From NCBI GenBank assembly GCA_036960375.1, contig JBALVY010000001.1:434001-498000 (forward strand): 64,000 nt of DNA, read 5' to 3'. The notes beneath the pieces are model-generated. The model was not told where the DNA came from, searched no databases, and saw only the letters and a list, made by a program, of their open reading frames with translations. This document shows, in pieces, positions 1-8,465 of the stretch (positions are counted from its first letter, which is position 1; every line of letters starts with the position of its first letter). Both the position numbers and the translations under genes were made by a program. This DNA is from CAWVSB01 sp036960375 (GTDB taxonomy: Bacteria; Pseudomonadota; Gammaproteobacteria; Pseudomonadales; CAWVSB01).

Positions 1-345
1 TTGGGCATTGATTATGTTTATGCCAATGAGCTGGAAATTGCTGATGGCAAGGTGACTGGTCGAGTCACAGGACAAGTTGTGGATGGCCGGCGCAAGGCGA
101 CCCTGTTGCGAGAATTGGCTCATAGCGAAAACCTTTCGCTCGATCAGGTTATCGCGGTAGGTGACGGCGCCAACGATTTACCTATGCTGAGTATTGCAGG
201 TCTTGGCATCGCCTTCAGGGCCAAACCCATTGTCAAAGAGTCAGCCCAGCATGCTATTTCTACCTTGGGTCTGGATGGCATTCTTTATTTGTTGGGATAC
301 TCTGACCGCGAGACCTATCTTCAGCTGGGATATGAATCGCCTTAA
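1..345 (+). CDS. serB: Phosphoserine phosphatase, C-terminal part (runs off the left edge)
   Basis: This is the last 114 residues of a HAD-superfamily phosphatase that makes L-serine from phosphoserine in the cytoplasm. The visible part has the HAD motif III lysine (in RRKATLLREL) and motif IV GDGANDLPML, followed by the KPIVKESA stretch typical of SerB C-termini. The true start lies outside the window; the TTG at base 1 is an internal codon. The stop TAA shares the palindrome TTAA (342-345) with the stop of the convergent fimX-like gene. The serB/fimX neighbourhood is the Pseudomonas arrangement, which supports the call. Alternative: another Cof/HAD phosphatase, unlikely given the motif and context. 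Confidence 0.9.
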   Translation: MGIDYVYANELEIADGKVTGRVTGQVVDGRRKATLLRELAHSENLSLDQVIAVGDGANDLPMLSIAGLGIAFRAKPIVKESAQHAISTLGLDGILYLLGYSDRETYLQLGYESP

Positions 346-2375
346 GTGAGGTCGGTGAATTCGTAATCCATTTCAGTGGTAGGCTCGGCAAGATACGGCC
401 CTTGAATATAAGCCGGGCCCATTTGCCAAAGCGAGGCCAGTTTAAACGGGCTGTCCACATGGGGCACTATAGCGGCAGCATTATTCGTTGCGACCTGCCC
501 AAGCAAGGATTTCAGGTCAACTGAACTGCCGTTGACCTTAGGGTTGTCGATAACAATAGCGCTGTCGATTTTTACGTAGGTGGCATGTAAAAAGCTCAGT
601 GTATGCATGGAATCCGTGGCAGAGCCAAAATCCGCCAGACTGAAACGGCACTGGGTGTTTTTTAAGCGATCTGCGAGACGACCCGCGCGCTTGATGGATT
701 TCGAACAGGCCATTTCCTGCAGCTGTATCACCACCGAGCTTCTTTGCAGGCCCGCCCCTTCCATTGAGCTGACGAGCCAATCTGCCAAGGCTTTGTCATT
801 TAACGCTGAGCCGGTCAGGTTGACAATGATTCGCGTTTCCGGGGCGCCGTCCCGTTTTTGCACCAGTAATTGGATGGCACGGAGTAAAACCCAGCGATCA
901 AAATGAGATTCACCCTCGCGCGAGGCCGCATTGTTGGCTACCATATCGATGTCGATATCTTCGCCAGTCCTTTCTTGCATAGCGACGCTAACTTCGTAAT
1001 ATTCGCCGCTGTCACCTCGCAGGCTGACAATCGGTTGGTAAAGTAAATGCAGGTAACCGTCTGCGGCAAGCGCATCGAAATCGAGTTCACCGCTATAGGA
1101 GGTGATGCTTTCTGCCGGAGGCACATAGAATAGCGCTAGTTGTTCGCTATCGAGATTCTGGTCGTGCAGTTCCGACAACCCCAAAAAGGCGTAGTCGATT
1201 AAACGCTCTGATTGGTCGCTGGAGTCTTCACCAAAACAAATAGCTGATGCGCGCACTTCGCAGAGCAGAGTCTGGTGTTCGATTTCAAATATATGGTTTG
1301 AAACACCTCGGCAAAGTTCTTCTGCAAAGGCCAGGGCTTCTTGGCTTTCCATGCCGGGTGCAGCGATATAGAAGAAGTCGCCGCCAACACGCGCACAGAT
1401 ATTCGGGTCGCGTATTTGGCCGGTAAGCTGCTCAAATATCATATTAAGCAATTCGGAGCTTGCCGCCATGCCGTATTCGTTGCGTATATTCCAGAAATTC
1501 CAGGGTTGAATACAAATGAGTGCGCCATCTTTTTTCTGGTTTCTGGCTTGCAGTACAAGGTGTTTCAATTGTTTGATGAATAGCTTGCCGCTCTGATCTG
1601 CCGCTCCATCATTGTGGCCGGGCTTGCGCACCACTATCTGAGTGCAATCTTCGCCGTCATAGTTTGCTTTGGAAAAACTCATGGTCAAGGGTTTGCTGGT
1701 GCCCTTGCCATCAAGGCCATGCGTACTGAGCTCCATTTCTTCGCCGCCAGACTTTGTATACAGCTTTAGAAAGTCTTTGAATTCACTCTGGTTTTCATCT
1801 TCAATCAGATCAATCAACGGTAGGCTTGCGATTTCTTCCACATCATCGTAACCAAAAATTTCTGCATACATTTCGTTGACTTCGATATGCATACCGTCGA
1901 TGACATAACCAATTGCGTCATTAGAGCCCTCCAGCAGCAAATCACAGCGGGCCTGCACTTCGCTAAGCTCTGCCTGCAGTCTTTTTTTGGTTTTGGCGTT
2001 CAGATGGTTTTTGACGCTGGCTAGAATAGCGGAGGTTACCCATTTCTCATTCGCTCGATGGACAAAGCTACTCGCTTGAGACTCCAAATAAAGCTCTACT
2101 TGAGCATCACTTAATTCCGGTGCGGTATAGAGTACCGGCAGGCGCCTTTTGGAAATGTGGCAAGTCAATTTTAGTGTCAACGAGGGGTGATCACTGTCGG
2201 CAATGATTAAGTCCCAGTTACCACTGGCAATCATTTCATCAAGGGCCTCGCCGTCGGCTACCCATTCTCCGCGCACAGGGTAACCCTGGTTGCGCAACAG
2301 GTTTATAATAAGCTCGGCCGTATTTTGTGACTCATTGGCAAATATAAGTCTGTAAAGATTCGTGGATTCCGTCAT
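342..2375 (-). CDS. fimX: FimX-like REC-PAS-GGDEF-EAL protein with degenerate catalytic motifs
   Basis: Four domains are visible: a receiver-like module, a PAS domain, a GGDEF-like domain in which the signature reads RVGGDFF, and an EAL-like domain in which EAL reads EVS and the catalytic DDFG reads ADFG. It is therefore probably neither a cyclase nor a phosphodiesterase but a cyclic-di-GMP effector. P. aeruginosa FimX has the same architecture, is similarly degenerate, binds c-di-GMP through its EAL domain and controls type IV pilus assembly; its gene also neighbours serB. A longer reading frame starts at a TTG at 2447, but the ATG at 2375 fits the start of the receiver domain better. It lies downstream of epmB on the same strand with a gap of about 160 bases. 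The symbol is given by architecture plus synteny; function is inferred. Confidence 0.75.
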   Translation of the reverse strand: MTESTNLYRLIFANESQNTAELIINLLRNQGYPVRGEWVADGEALDEMIASGNWDLIIADSDHPSLTLKLTCHISKRRLPVLYTAPELSDAQVELYLESQASSFVHRANEKWVTSAILASVKNHLNAKTKKRLQAELSEVQARCDLLLEGSNDAIGYVIDGMHIEVNEMYAEIFGYDDVEEIASLPLIDLIEDENQSEFKDFLKLYTKSGGEEMELSTHGLDGKGTSKPLTMSFSKANYDGEDCTQIVVRKPGHNDGAADQSGKLFIKQLKHLVLQARNQKKDGALICIQPWNFWNIRNEYGMAASSELLNMIFEQLTGQIRDPNICARVGGDFFYIAAPGMESQEALAFAEELCRGVSNHIFEIEHQTLLCEVRASAICFGEDSSDQSERLIDYAFLGLSELHDQNLDSEQLALFYVPPAESITSYSGELDFDALAADGYLHLLYQPIVSLRGDSGEYYEVSVAMQERTGEDIDIDMVANNAASREGESHFDRWVLLRAIQLLVQKRDGAPETRIIVNLTGSALNDKALADWLVSSMEGAGLQRSSVVIQLQEMACSKSIKRAGRLADRLKNTQCRFSLADFGSATDSMHTLSFLHATYVKIDSAIVIDNPKVNGSSVDLKSLLGQVATNNAAAIVPHVDSPFKLASLWQMGPAYIQGPYLAEPTTEMDYEFTDLT

Positions 2376-2535
2376 AAATATCTGAGTACTGAGTCCTGAT
2401 CCATGATTACAAGCGAGATTAACCTCGCATTCCGTAGTGATATTCAATACTGGGGTCTATTCTAAGGCTGACAGGCAGCGACCGCTAGTACCTGCTGATG
2501 TTTTTTTGATCATGTCCACAAATAGCCAGTGAGGT

Positions 2536-3546
2536 TCAGATTTTATAGAACGGTGTTTTTGAGGCTTCTCCCGCGATTTCGCGTACCAGGCGCGGTACCA
2601 GGTAGCCGGGTAAACTCGCCAACATCTGCTGATAGAGCTTCGCAGCCTGATCTGTCTCGACCGCAAAATGGGCAGCACCGGCAACGGGATCTAACAGGTG
2701 TAAGTAGTAGGGTAGAGCCCCGGCGGAAAATAGTGCTTCGCTGAGCTGGCATTGGCTATCTATGTCATCGTTGATGCCTTTTAGCAAAACAGCCTGGTTT
2801 AATACCCATATCCCTGCCTGCCGCAGCTTTGTGATGGCCTGAGCGGTTTGGGGACAGATTTCATTGGCATGATTACAGTGCAGTACCAGAGTCGCCTGCA
2901 GGCGGCTTTGGCTCAGCCAGGCTATCAGTTCGTCAGTCACCCGTTGCGGAATCATTAACGGCAGTCGGGTATGAATACGAAGGCGTTTTAAGTGAGGGAT
3001 AGCCGCCAATTCTCGAGTTAAATCAGCAAGTTGCTTGTCTCCCAGGCTTAGCGGGTCGCCGCCGCTAAGGATAATTTCGTTTAATGACTCGGTCTGGCGA
3101 ATATACTCCAGCGCTTCATGCCAGCGCTGGGGCTTACTGTGCTCGTTGTAGGGAAAATGCCGGCGAAAGCAGTAGCGGCAATGGATGGCACAGGCGCCGG
3201 TAACGATGAGTAGAGCCCTGCCATGATATTTGTGCAATATTCCCGGCACTGGGCTGCTGCCCTGTTCTGCCAGCGGGTCCTTGTTAAAACCCGGCTGCTC
3301 CAGCATTTCAGTGACCAGTGGCAGCGCCTGTAGCAGCAACGGGTCGTCGGGCTTGCCTCGTTCAATTTTATCTGCAAACGGACGAGGGATTCTGACGGCA
3401 AATTCCTGATGTGCGGCCTCACAGAGCAAATCGGTATAATCACCCAGACCGACGTAATCCAGCAGCGCCTGAGGCGTGCGTATGCCGTTGGCGAGTACAT
3501 TTTGCCAGTTTTCGGTGTGCGCAATGGTTTCAGTTTGAGGTATCAT
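2536..3546 (-). CDS. epmB: EF-P--(R)-beta-lysylation protein EpmB (lysine 2,3-aminomutase-like)
   Basis: This radical-SAM enzyme converts (S)-alpha-lysine to (R)-beta-lysine, the group that EpmA attaches to elongation factor P. The radical-SAM cysteines are C119, C123 and C126 (GACAIHCRYC), and the SGGDPLSL glycine motif for SAM binding follows. At 336 residues it is the short EpmB type, without the long extensions of catabolic lysine 2,3-aminomutases. It is divergent from efp with only 35 bases between start codons, so the two genes must share a compact promoter region. The start ATG at 3546 gives the usual N-terminus. High confidence from motif, length and neighbour. Confidence 0.95.
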   Translation of the reverse strand: MIPQTETIAHTENWQNVLANGIRTPQALLDYVGLGDYTDLLCEAAHQEFAVRIPRPFADKIERGKPDDPLLLQALPLVTEMLEQPGFNKDPLAEQGSSPVPGILHKYHGRALLIVTGACAIHCRYCFRRHFPYNEHSKPQRWHEALEYIRQTESLNEIILSGGDPLSLGDKQLADLTRELAAIPHLKRLRIHTRLPLMIPQRVTDELIAWLSQSRLQATLVLHCNHANEICPQTAQAITKLRQAGIWVLNQAVLLKGINDDIDSQCQLSEALFSAGALPYYLHLLDPVAGAAHFAVETDQAAKLYQQMLASLPGYLVPRLVREIAGEASKTPFYKI

Positions 3547-3581
3547 TGCGCTTCTTTTGAATTTTGATGTAAAGGGTATCC

Positions 3582-4151
3582 ATGGCCAGCTATTCTACCA
3601 ATGAATTTCGCAGCGGTCTCAAAGTCATGTTAGACGGCGAGCCTTGTTCAATTCTGGAAAATGATCTTGTTAAGCCCGGTAAGGGCCAGGCGTTTAACCG
3701 CGTCAAGTTACGCAACCTGAATTCTGGTCGAGTATGGGAGCGGACATTTAAATCGGGCGAGTCTCTGGAGGGTGCCGATGTCATGGATTATGACATGGAA
3801 TACCTCTATAACGACGGTGAATTCTGGTATTTTATGGAGCCAGATACTTTTGAACAGCATCAGGCCGATAAAAAAGCCGTTGCTGATACAGCATTGTGGC
3901 TGAAAGAGCAGGATCTATGTGTCGTAACGCTCTACAACGGCGCGCCGCTATCGGTGACGCCACCTAATTTTGTAGAACTCCCTATTGCTGAAACAGACCC
4001 GGGTTTGCGTGGTGATACTGCTCAGGGCGGCAGCAAGCCGGCAACTCTGACCACGGGTGCTGTGGTTAAGGTGCCTCTTTTTCTCGAAATAGGTGAAGTA
4101 ATCAAGGTTGATACACGTACCGGCGATTACGTTAACCGCGTAAAAAGCTGA
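3582..4151 (+). CDS. efp: Elongation factor P
   Basis: EF-P binds between the P and E sites of the ribosome and relieves stalling at polyproline stretches. The protein is 189 residues, with the KOW-like N-domain and two OB-like domains. The modified lysine is K34 in the loop PGKGQAF, matching the bacterial class that is beta-lysylated by EpmA/EpmB, both encoded alongside. AAAGGG about 5-10 bases upstream of the ATG is a credible ribosome-binding site. The stop overlaps the epmA start by one base (TGATG), indicating translational coupling. Relevant targets here include the porin with a long proline loop and the sulfatase with a (EP)n linker. Confidence 0.97.
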   Translation: MASYSTNEFRSGLKVMLDGEPCSILENDLVKPGKGQAFNRVKLRNLNSGRVWERTFKSGESLEGADVMDYDMEYLYNDGEFWYFMEPDTFEQHQADKKAVADTALWLKEQDLCVVTLYNGAPLSVTPPNFVELPIAETDPGLRGDTAQGGSKPATLTTGAVVKVPLFLEIGEVIKVDTRTGDYVNRVKS

Positions 4152-5098
4152 TGACCAATGACTGGCAGCCTGCTGCCAGCCAAGCCGCACTGGTTGCCAG
4201 AGCAGAGATGCTGGCGCAGCTGCGGCAATTTTTTAGCTCACGTCAGATACTCGAGGTAGAGACCCCGTTATTGTGCCGTGGCGCACCCACCGACCCGCAC
4301 CTGGAGAGCATATCGGTTCAAGAAGCCCAAGGGCGCTATTTACAAACCTCGCCTGAATTTGCCATGAAGCGACTACTTGCTGCGGGCAGCGGGCCCATAT
4401 ACCAAATCTGTAAGTCATTTCGTGGTTCCGAGATAAGTCATCGGCATAATCCCGAATTTACCATGCTGGAGTGGTATCGCCCGGGTTTGTCCCTGCTGCA
4501 GCTGATGGCCGAGTTGGAGGCCTTGTTGCTCAGTATGCTGGGTACAGTCGAGGTCAGTTATTACAGCTATGGCGAAATCTTCACTCGAGTGCTGGGAGTT
4601 GATCCCCATGGTGCCAGTGACTCAGAGCTTGCAGCACTGGGTTATGAGGTGGCTGGACGAGAGCTGGGCTCGATGAGCAGAGCCGATTGGCTTGATTTAT
4701 TAATGTCTCAGGCGGTAGAGCCGAGCTTACCGTCTGGCGCCGTATTTGTTGTTGATTATCCTGCTTGTCAGGCCTCATTGAGTCAATTGGTGCAGGATGG
4801 CAATGGCCGTCAAGTGGCTCGTCGATTTGAGTTATATCTTGATGGCATGGAGCTGGCCAATGGTTATCAGGAATTAACAGATGCGGCTGAGCAGGCGGCC
4901 AGGTTTCAGTCTGATCGCGAGTTGCGTCGTCAGTATGGCCTGGCCGATGTCGCAGCCGATGAGTACCTGGTCGCCGCCTTACATAGCGGCATGCCAGAGT
5001 GTAGTGGTGTGGCCGTTGGGCTGGACAGGTTGCTGATGAAGAAACTCGGTGTCGCCAGCATCAGCGAAGTATTGGCCTTTCCCTATGATCGAGCCTAG
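4151..5098 (+). CDS. epmA: EF-P--lysine lysyltransferase EpmA
   Basis: EpmA is a truncated class II lysyl-tRNA synthetase paralogue that adenylates (R)-beta-lysine and transfers it to K34 of EF-P. The protein has 315 residues, only the catalytic core, with no N-terminal anticodon-binding OB domain. Motif 2 is seen as FRGSEISHRHNPEFTMLEWY and motif 3 as GLDRLLM near the C-terminus. It starts one base before the end of the efp stop, so efp-epmA is an operon. Its stop TAG shares the palindrome CTAG (5095-5098) with the stop of convergent psd. Confidence 0.96.
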   Translation: MTNDWQPAASQAALVARAEMLAQLRQFFSSRQILEVETPLLCRGAPTDPHLESISVQEAQGRYLQTSPEFAMKRLLAAGSGPIYQICKSFRGSEISHRHNPEFTMLEWYRPGLSLLQLMAELEALLLSMLGTVEVSYYSYGEIFTRVLGVDPHGASDSELAALGYEVAGRELGSMSRADWLDLLMSQAVEPSLPSGAVFVVDYPACQASLSQLVQDGNGRQVARRFELYLDGMELANGYQELTDAAEQAARFQSDRELRRQYGLADVAADEYLVAALHSGMPECSGVAVGLDRLLMKKLGVASISEVLAFPYDRA

Positions 5099-5946
5099 AT
5101 CAGCTGGGCGATTTCCTGCCCCATCATCAAGGGCGACCCGGCAGCTAGTGCCTCGTCCCATTTCACCCGGTCTTTGGGGAACAGTAAGACCACGGTAGAA
5201 CCCAATTTAAAGCGGCCCATTTCCTCTCCCTTATTGAGAGCGATAGTGACTGCTTCGTTATAGCGCGTTGTATTGACCGTTTTGGGGGTGGGGGTGACCT
5301 GTCCCGCCCAGACAGTCTCGATGGCGGCCACGATCATGGCGCCAACTAATACCATTGCCATGGGGCCGGCTGCAGTTTCGAATATGGCTACCAGGCGCTC
5401 GTTGCGGGCAAACAGACGCGGTACGTTTTCGGCCGTTGCCTTGTTGACCGAAAACAGGTCACCGGGCACATAGATCATTTGCTGCAATGTGCCACTTACA
5501 GGCATATGGACTCGGTGATAGTCTTTGGGAGACAAGTAAATAGTGGAAAAACAGCCATCGATAAACTGTTCTGCCAGAGCGTTATCCCCGCCCAGTAACT
5601 CCTGTACCGTATAGCTTTGGCCTTTGGCCTGAAAGATTCGGCCATTTTCTATTCGGCCTAACTGGCTAATCGAACCGTCAGCGGGACTGGCAATGGCTTT
5701 AGTATCTTCAGCTACCGTGCGTGCGTCGTCGCGCAGTGCGCGGGTAAAAAATGCGTTAAAGTTGGGGTAGTTGCGGGCTTCAGGGTCAGCCGCTTCGCTC
5801 ATATTGACGCTATATTGGCGAATAAAAAACTCTATAAAGGGGTTTTTTATCCAGGGTATTTCGGTATTAGCCAACCAACCCGCGGCGCGCGAGAGCAAGT
5901 GCTGAGGAATCAGGTATTGCAGGACGATAAACAGCTTTTGCATCAT
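5095..5946 (-). CDS. psd: Phosphatidylserine decarboxylase proenzyme
   Basis: Psd is an inner-membrane-associated enzyme that decarboxylates phosphatidylserine to phosphatidylethanolamine. The self-cleavage motif LGST is present; S250 would become the pyruvoyl prosthetic group, leaving a short alpha chain of about 34 residues. The usual His motif (YHRVHMP) is also visible near the middle. Length 283 is normal. The start overlaps the rhodanese stop by 4 bases (ATGA), so psd is the last gene of an rsgA-rhodanese-psd unit read leftward. Confidence 0.96.
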   Translation of the reverse strand: MMQKLFIVLQYLIPQHLLSRAAGWLANTEIPWIKNPFIEFFIRQYSVNMSEAADPEARNYPNFNAFFTRALRDDARTVAEDTKAIASPADGSISQLGRIENGRIFQAKGQSYTVQELLGGDNALAEQFIDGCFSTIYLSPKDYHRVHMPVSGTLQQMIYVPGDLFSVNKATAENVPRLFARNERLVAIFETAAGPMAMVLVGAMIVAAIETVWAGQVTPTPKTVNTTRYNEAVTIALNKGEEMGRFKLGSTVVLLFPKDRVKWDEALAAGSPLMMGQEIAQLI

Positions 5947-6767
5947 TGTGGCGTAGTCTCAATTGGTGTGTTTTCTTCATTGCCCCATTCACTCCACGAG
6001 CCGTGGTAGCCTTTGATGTTGGGATAACCCAAAATCTTTGCCACCAGGTAAGTCAGGCCCGAGCGGTGATGGGTTTGGCAGTGGGTCACAATATCCTTGT
6101 CTGAGGTCAGACCGAGCAAAGACAGCATGTCGTAGATTTCATCCAGAGGTTTTAATCGGAGATGATTATTCAGGTCCATGAGCTCGGTCCATTCCAGGTT
6201 TTTGGCACCGGGGATATGTCCGCCTCGGGCGGAGAACAATTTTTTTCCGCGGTATTCTTCGGGCGAGCGAGCATCCCATATACCAAAATTTTCGTCATCC
6301 AGCCGTGGAATAATGTCGTCAATCTCTGCTATGGGGTCTGTCAGAATGATGTTGACCATGTAATTACTTGAGTCAGGCAGTTGGGCTCCTGCTTCAAGCG
6401 TTCTATTTTCCGCCGACCATGCAATTAATCCACCATTTAAGTAGGAATAATTTGTGTGTCCGACGGCGTCAAGTATCCAGATGAAGCGTCCTGCCCAACC
6501 ACCACCTTCATCGTCGTAAACTACCACGTGATGTGTGGGGCTAAGACCAATAGACGAGAGCATAGCGCTCAGCTTCTCAGCATTGGGGATCTTGCCCACA
6601 GCAGGCTTTTGGCCGCCCTGCAGGTCGCTAATAGGAATATGAATTGCGCCGGGTATATGTCCTTCAAGATAGGTTTCAGTTTTTCTACAGACATCTACCA
6701 GCAGCAGATCGGGCTGACTGAGGTTTGCTTCCAGTTCATCTGTTTCAATTAACAGCGGCAGGCTCAT
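5943..6767 (-). CDS. rhdA: Thiosulfate sulfurtransferase, RhdA-type tandem rhodanese
   Basis: The protein has two rhodanese modules; only the second has a catalytic cysteine, C230, in the loop CQTHHR. That loop and residue number match, from memory, Azotobacter vinelandii RhdA and its Pseudomonas orthologue rather than the CG(S/T)GVT-type loop of SseA mercaptopyruvate sulfurtransferases. It would transfer sulfane sulfur to cyanide or another acceptor in the cytoplasm. It lies between rsgA and psd on the same strand, the same context as in Pseudomonas. Many pipelines would call it sseA; the exact physiological acceptor is unknown. Confidence 0.88.
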   Translation of the reverse strand: MSLPLLIETDELEANLSQPDLLLVDVCRKTETYLEGHIPGAIHIPISDLQGGQKPAVGKIPNAEKLSAMLSSIGLSPTHHVVVYDDEGGGWAGRFIWILDAVGHTNYSYLNGGLIAWSAENRTLEAGAQLPDSSNYMVNIILTDPIAEIDDIIPRLDDENFGIWDARSPEEYRGKKLFSARGGHIPGAKNLEWTELMDLNNHLRLKPLDEIYDMLSLLGLTSDKDIVTHCQTHHRSGLTYLVAKILGYPNIKGYHGSWSEWGNEENTPIETTPQ

Positions 6768-6843
6768 AAGGGGTTCCTATGTCGTTCGGTATATAGAGGA
6801 ATTATAATGCACTCGCAGAGGGCTGTCTTGGATGAGCTAACAA

Positions 6844-7863
6844 TTATTCGTTTAACGAGTTGACCAGATTATGGTAGCTATTCAGTCGTAATGCACTGAG
6901 CTCCCCATCTGATACGGCTTGTTGCAGTGCGCAGCGGGGGTCGGCGCCATGGGTGCAGTCGCGGAACTTACAGTGCCCTAAATAGGGGTGGAAATCGATG
7001 AAACCCGCGGCGATTTGATCAGCATTCATATGCCATAAGCCAAATTCTCGAATACCGGGAGAATCGATCAGGTCGCCGCCACTGGGAAAGTGAATTAGCT
7101 GCGCGGTTGTGGTTGTGTGGCGACCCTTGTCGGTCGAGGCGGACAAACTGCCGACCTTAAGGTCGCTATCAGGCAATAGCGTATTGATAAGTGAAGATTT
7201 GCCAACACCCGATTGACCGACAAATACAGAAATGTGATTGCGTAGCACGGAAGTGAGTTCCTCCATCCCGGATTCGCTCTTGGTGGAAGCGCGAATAAGC
7301 TTGATACCAATATCTTCATAGATGGCCAGCATGGCGTTTATAGTGGCTGAATTATCCTGATCGAGCAGATCGATTTTATTCAGTAGTAAAACAGGCTCTA
7401 GCGATGAATGATGGGCTGCGACTAAATAACGATCAATCAGGTTGGCATAGGGTGTGGGTAGGGGAGCCACCACAATGACCATGTAGTCGACGTTGGCCGC
7501 TACTGGCTTGAGTTTGCCAAAGCTGTCGGGACGTTGCAATAAGGAGCCGCGGTCTTGTCGCGCGACTACCACGCCGGTTGGGTTGCCTTCGCGCCATACT
7601 ACTTTGTCGCCGGTGACAAGCTGTTCGATATTCGCCCTGATATGAGCGCGCTGGGTAGTGCCGGAATGGTCACCAGTCAGGGATTCTACTTCGACCTGAG
7701 TGCCGTAATGGGCAATGATCAAACCCAGTTCTTCGGGTCCAAGATCGCCTTCGCTAAGCGCCTCATCTGCCTTCGATACGCGTCGTTCTACCCGACTTTC
7801 TCGTTCAGCCTGAATTTTTTCGATACGCCATGCCTGACGTCGTGTTAGCTTTCGTTTCCCCAT
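6844..7863 (-). CDS. rsgA: Small ribosomal subunit biogenesis GTPase RsgA
   Basis: RsgA is a late 30S-assembly GTPase. The circular permutation is visible: the N-terminal OB domain is followed by NKID (G4) before the P-loop GQSGVGKSSL (G1), then DSPGIREF (G3). The C-terminal zinc knuckle has C298, C303, H305 and C311 (HCKFRDCTHGADPRC). Length 339 is typical. It is divergent from orn with 50 bases between starts and is the first gene of the rsgA-rhdA-psd run. Confidence 0.96.
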   Translation of the reverse strand: MGKRKLTRRQAWRIEKIQAERESRVERRVSKADEALSEGDLGPEELGLIIAHYGTQVEVESLTGDHSGTTQRAHIRANIEQLVTGDKVVWREGNPTGVVVARQDRGSLLQRPDSFGKLKPVAANVDYMVIVVAPLPTPYANLIDRYLVAAHHSSLEPVLLLNKIDLLDQDNSATINAMLAIYEDIGIKLIRASTKSESGMEELTSVLRNHISVFVGQSGVGKSSLINTLLPDSDLKVGSLSASTDKGRHTTTTAQLIHFPSGGDLIDSPGIREFGLWHMNADQIAAGFIDFHPYLGHCKFRDCTHGADPRCALQQAVSDGELSALRLNSYHNLVNSLNE

Positions 7864-7913
7864 GTTCGATATGGTAAGCTGGCAGCAACTGAATAGCGAG
7901 AGTTTAGCCCCAA

Positions 7914-8456
7914 ATGAAAGACAATCTGATATGGATCGATTTGGAAATGACCGGCCTCAGTCCAGAGGATGATGTCATTATTGAGATTGCGACAATTGTC
8001 ACCGACGCGCAGCTGGAGCTGATTGCCGAAGGCCCGTCGCTGGCTATCAATCAATCCGCTGCTCGTATCGCAGGAATGGACGAATGGAATACCCGCCAGC
8101 ATGGAAAATCAGGCCTGACCGAGCGGGTTCTGAATACAACTATGACCAGTGCAGAAGCCGAGCGCCAGACGCTGGAATTTCTGAGTCAGTATGTACCTGC
8201 AGGTGCTTCACCTATGTGCGGTAATTCGATCTGTCAGGATCGACGCTTTCTAGCGCGTTATATGCCTGAGCTGGAAAAGTTTTTCCATTATCGCAATCTG
8301 GATGTAAGCTCGATCAAGGAGATCGCACGCCGATGGCGGCCCGAAATACTCGAAGGCGTCAAAAAGCAGGGCAGCCACCTGGCAATGGATGATATCAGGG
8401 ACTCCATTGCAGAATTAAGTTATTACCGGGACACCTTTTTTCGTATGGAATCCTAG
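7914..8456 (+). CDS. orn: Oligoribonuclease
   Basis: Orn is a 3'-5' exoribonuclease that degrades di- to pentaribonucleotides, including pGpG, the product of c-di-GMP hydrolysis. The DEDDh catalytic residues are visible: D9 and E11 (IDLEMTGL), D109 (NSICQD), H155 and D160 (HLAMDD). It has 180 residues, a normal length. It stands alone on the plus strand between divergent rsgA and a convergent GGDEF/EAL gene. Its role in clearing pGpG links it to the several cyclic-di-GMP proteins in this window. Confidence 0.97.
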   Translation: MKDNLIWIDLEMTGLSPEDDVIIEIATIVTDAQLELIAEGPSLAINQSAARIAGMDEWNTRQHGKSGLTERVLNTTMTSAEAERQTLEFLSQYVPAGASPMCGNSICQDRRFLARYMPELEKFFHYRNLDVSSIKEIARRWRPEILEGVKKQGSHLAMDDIRDSIAELSYYRDTFFRMES

Positions 8457-8465
8457 GTCAATCAC

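Noticed and set aside
2413..2428. Inverted repeat GCGAG...CTCGC near the fimX-like start, possible terminator or operator
   Set aside because: The stem is only 5 bp and no T-run follows; likely chance.
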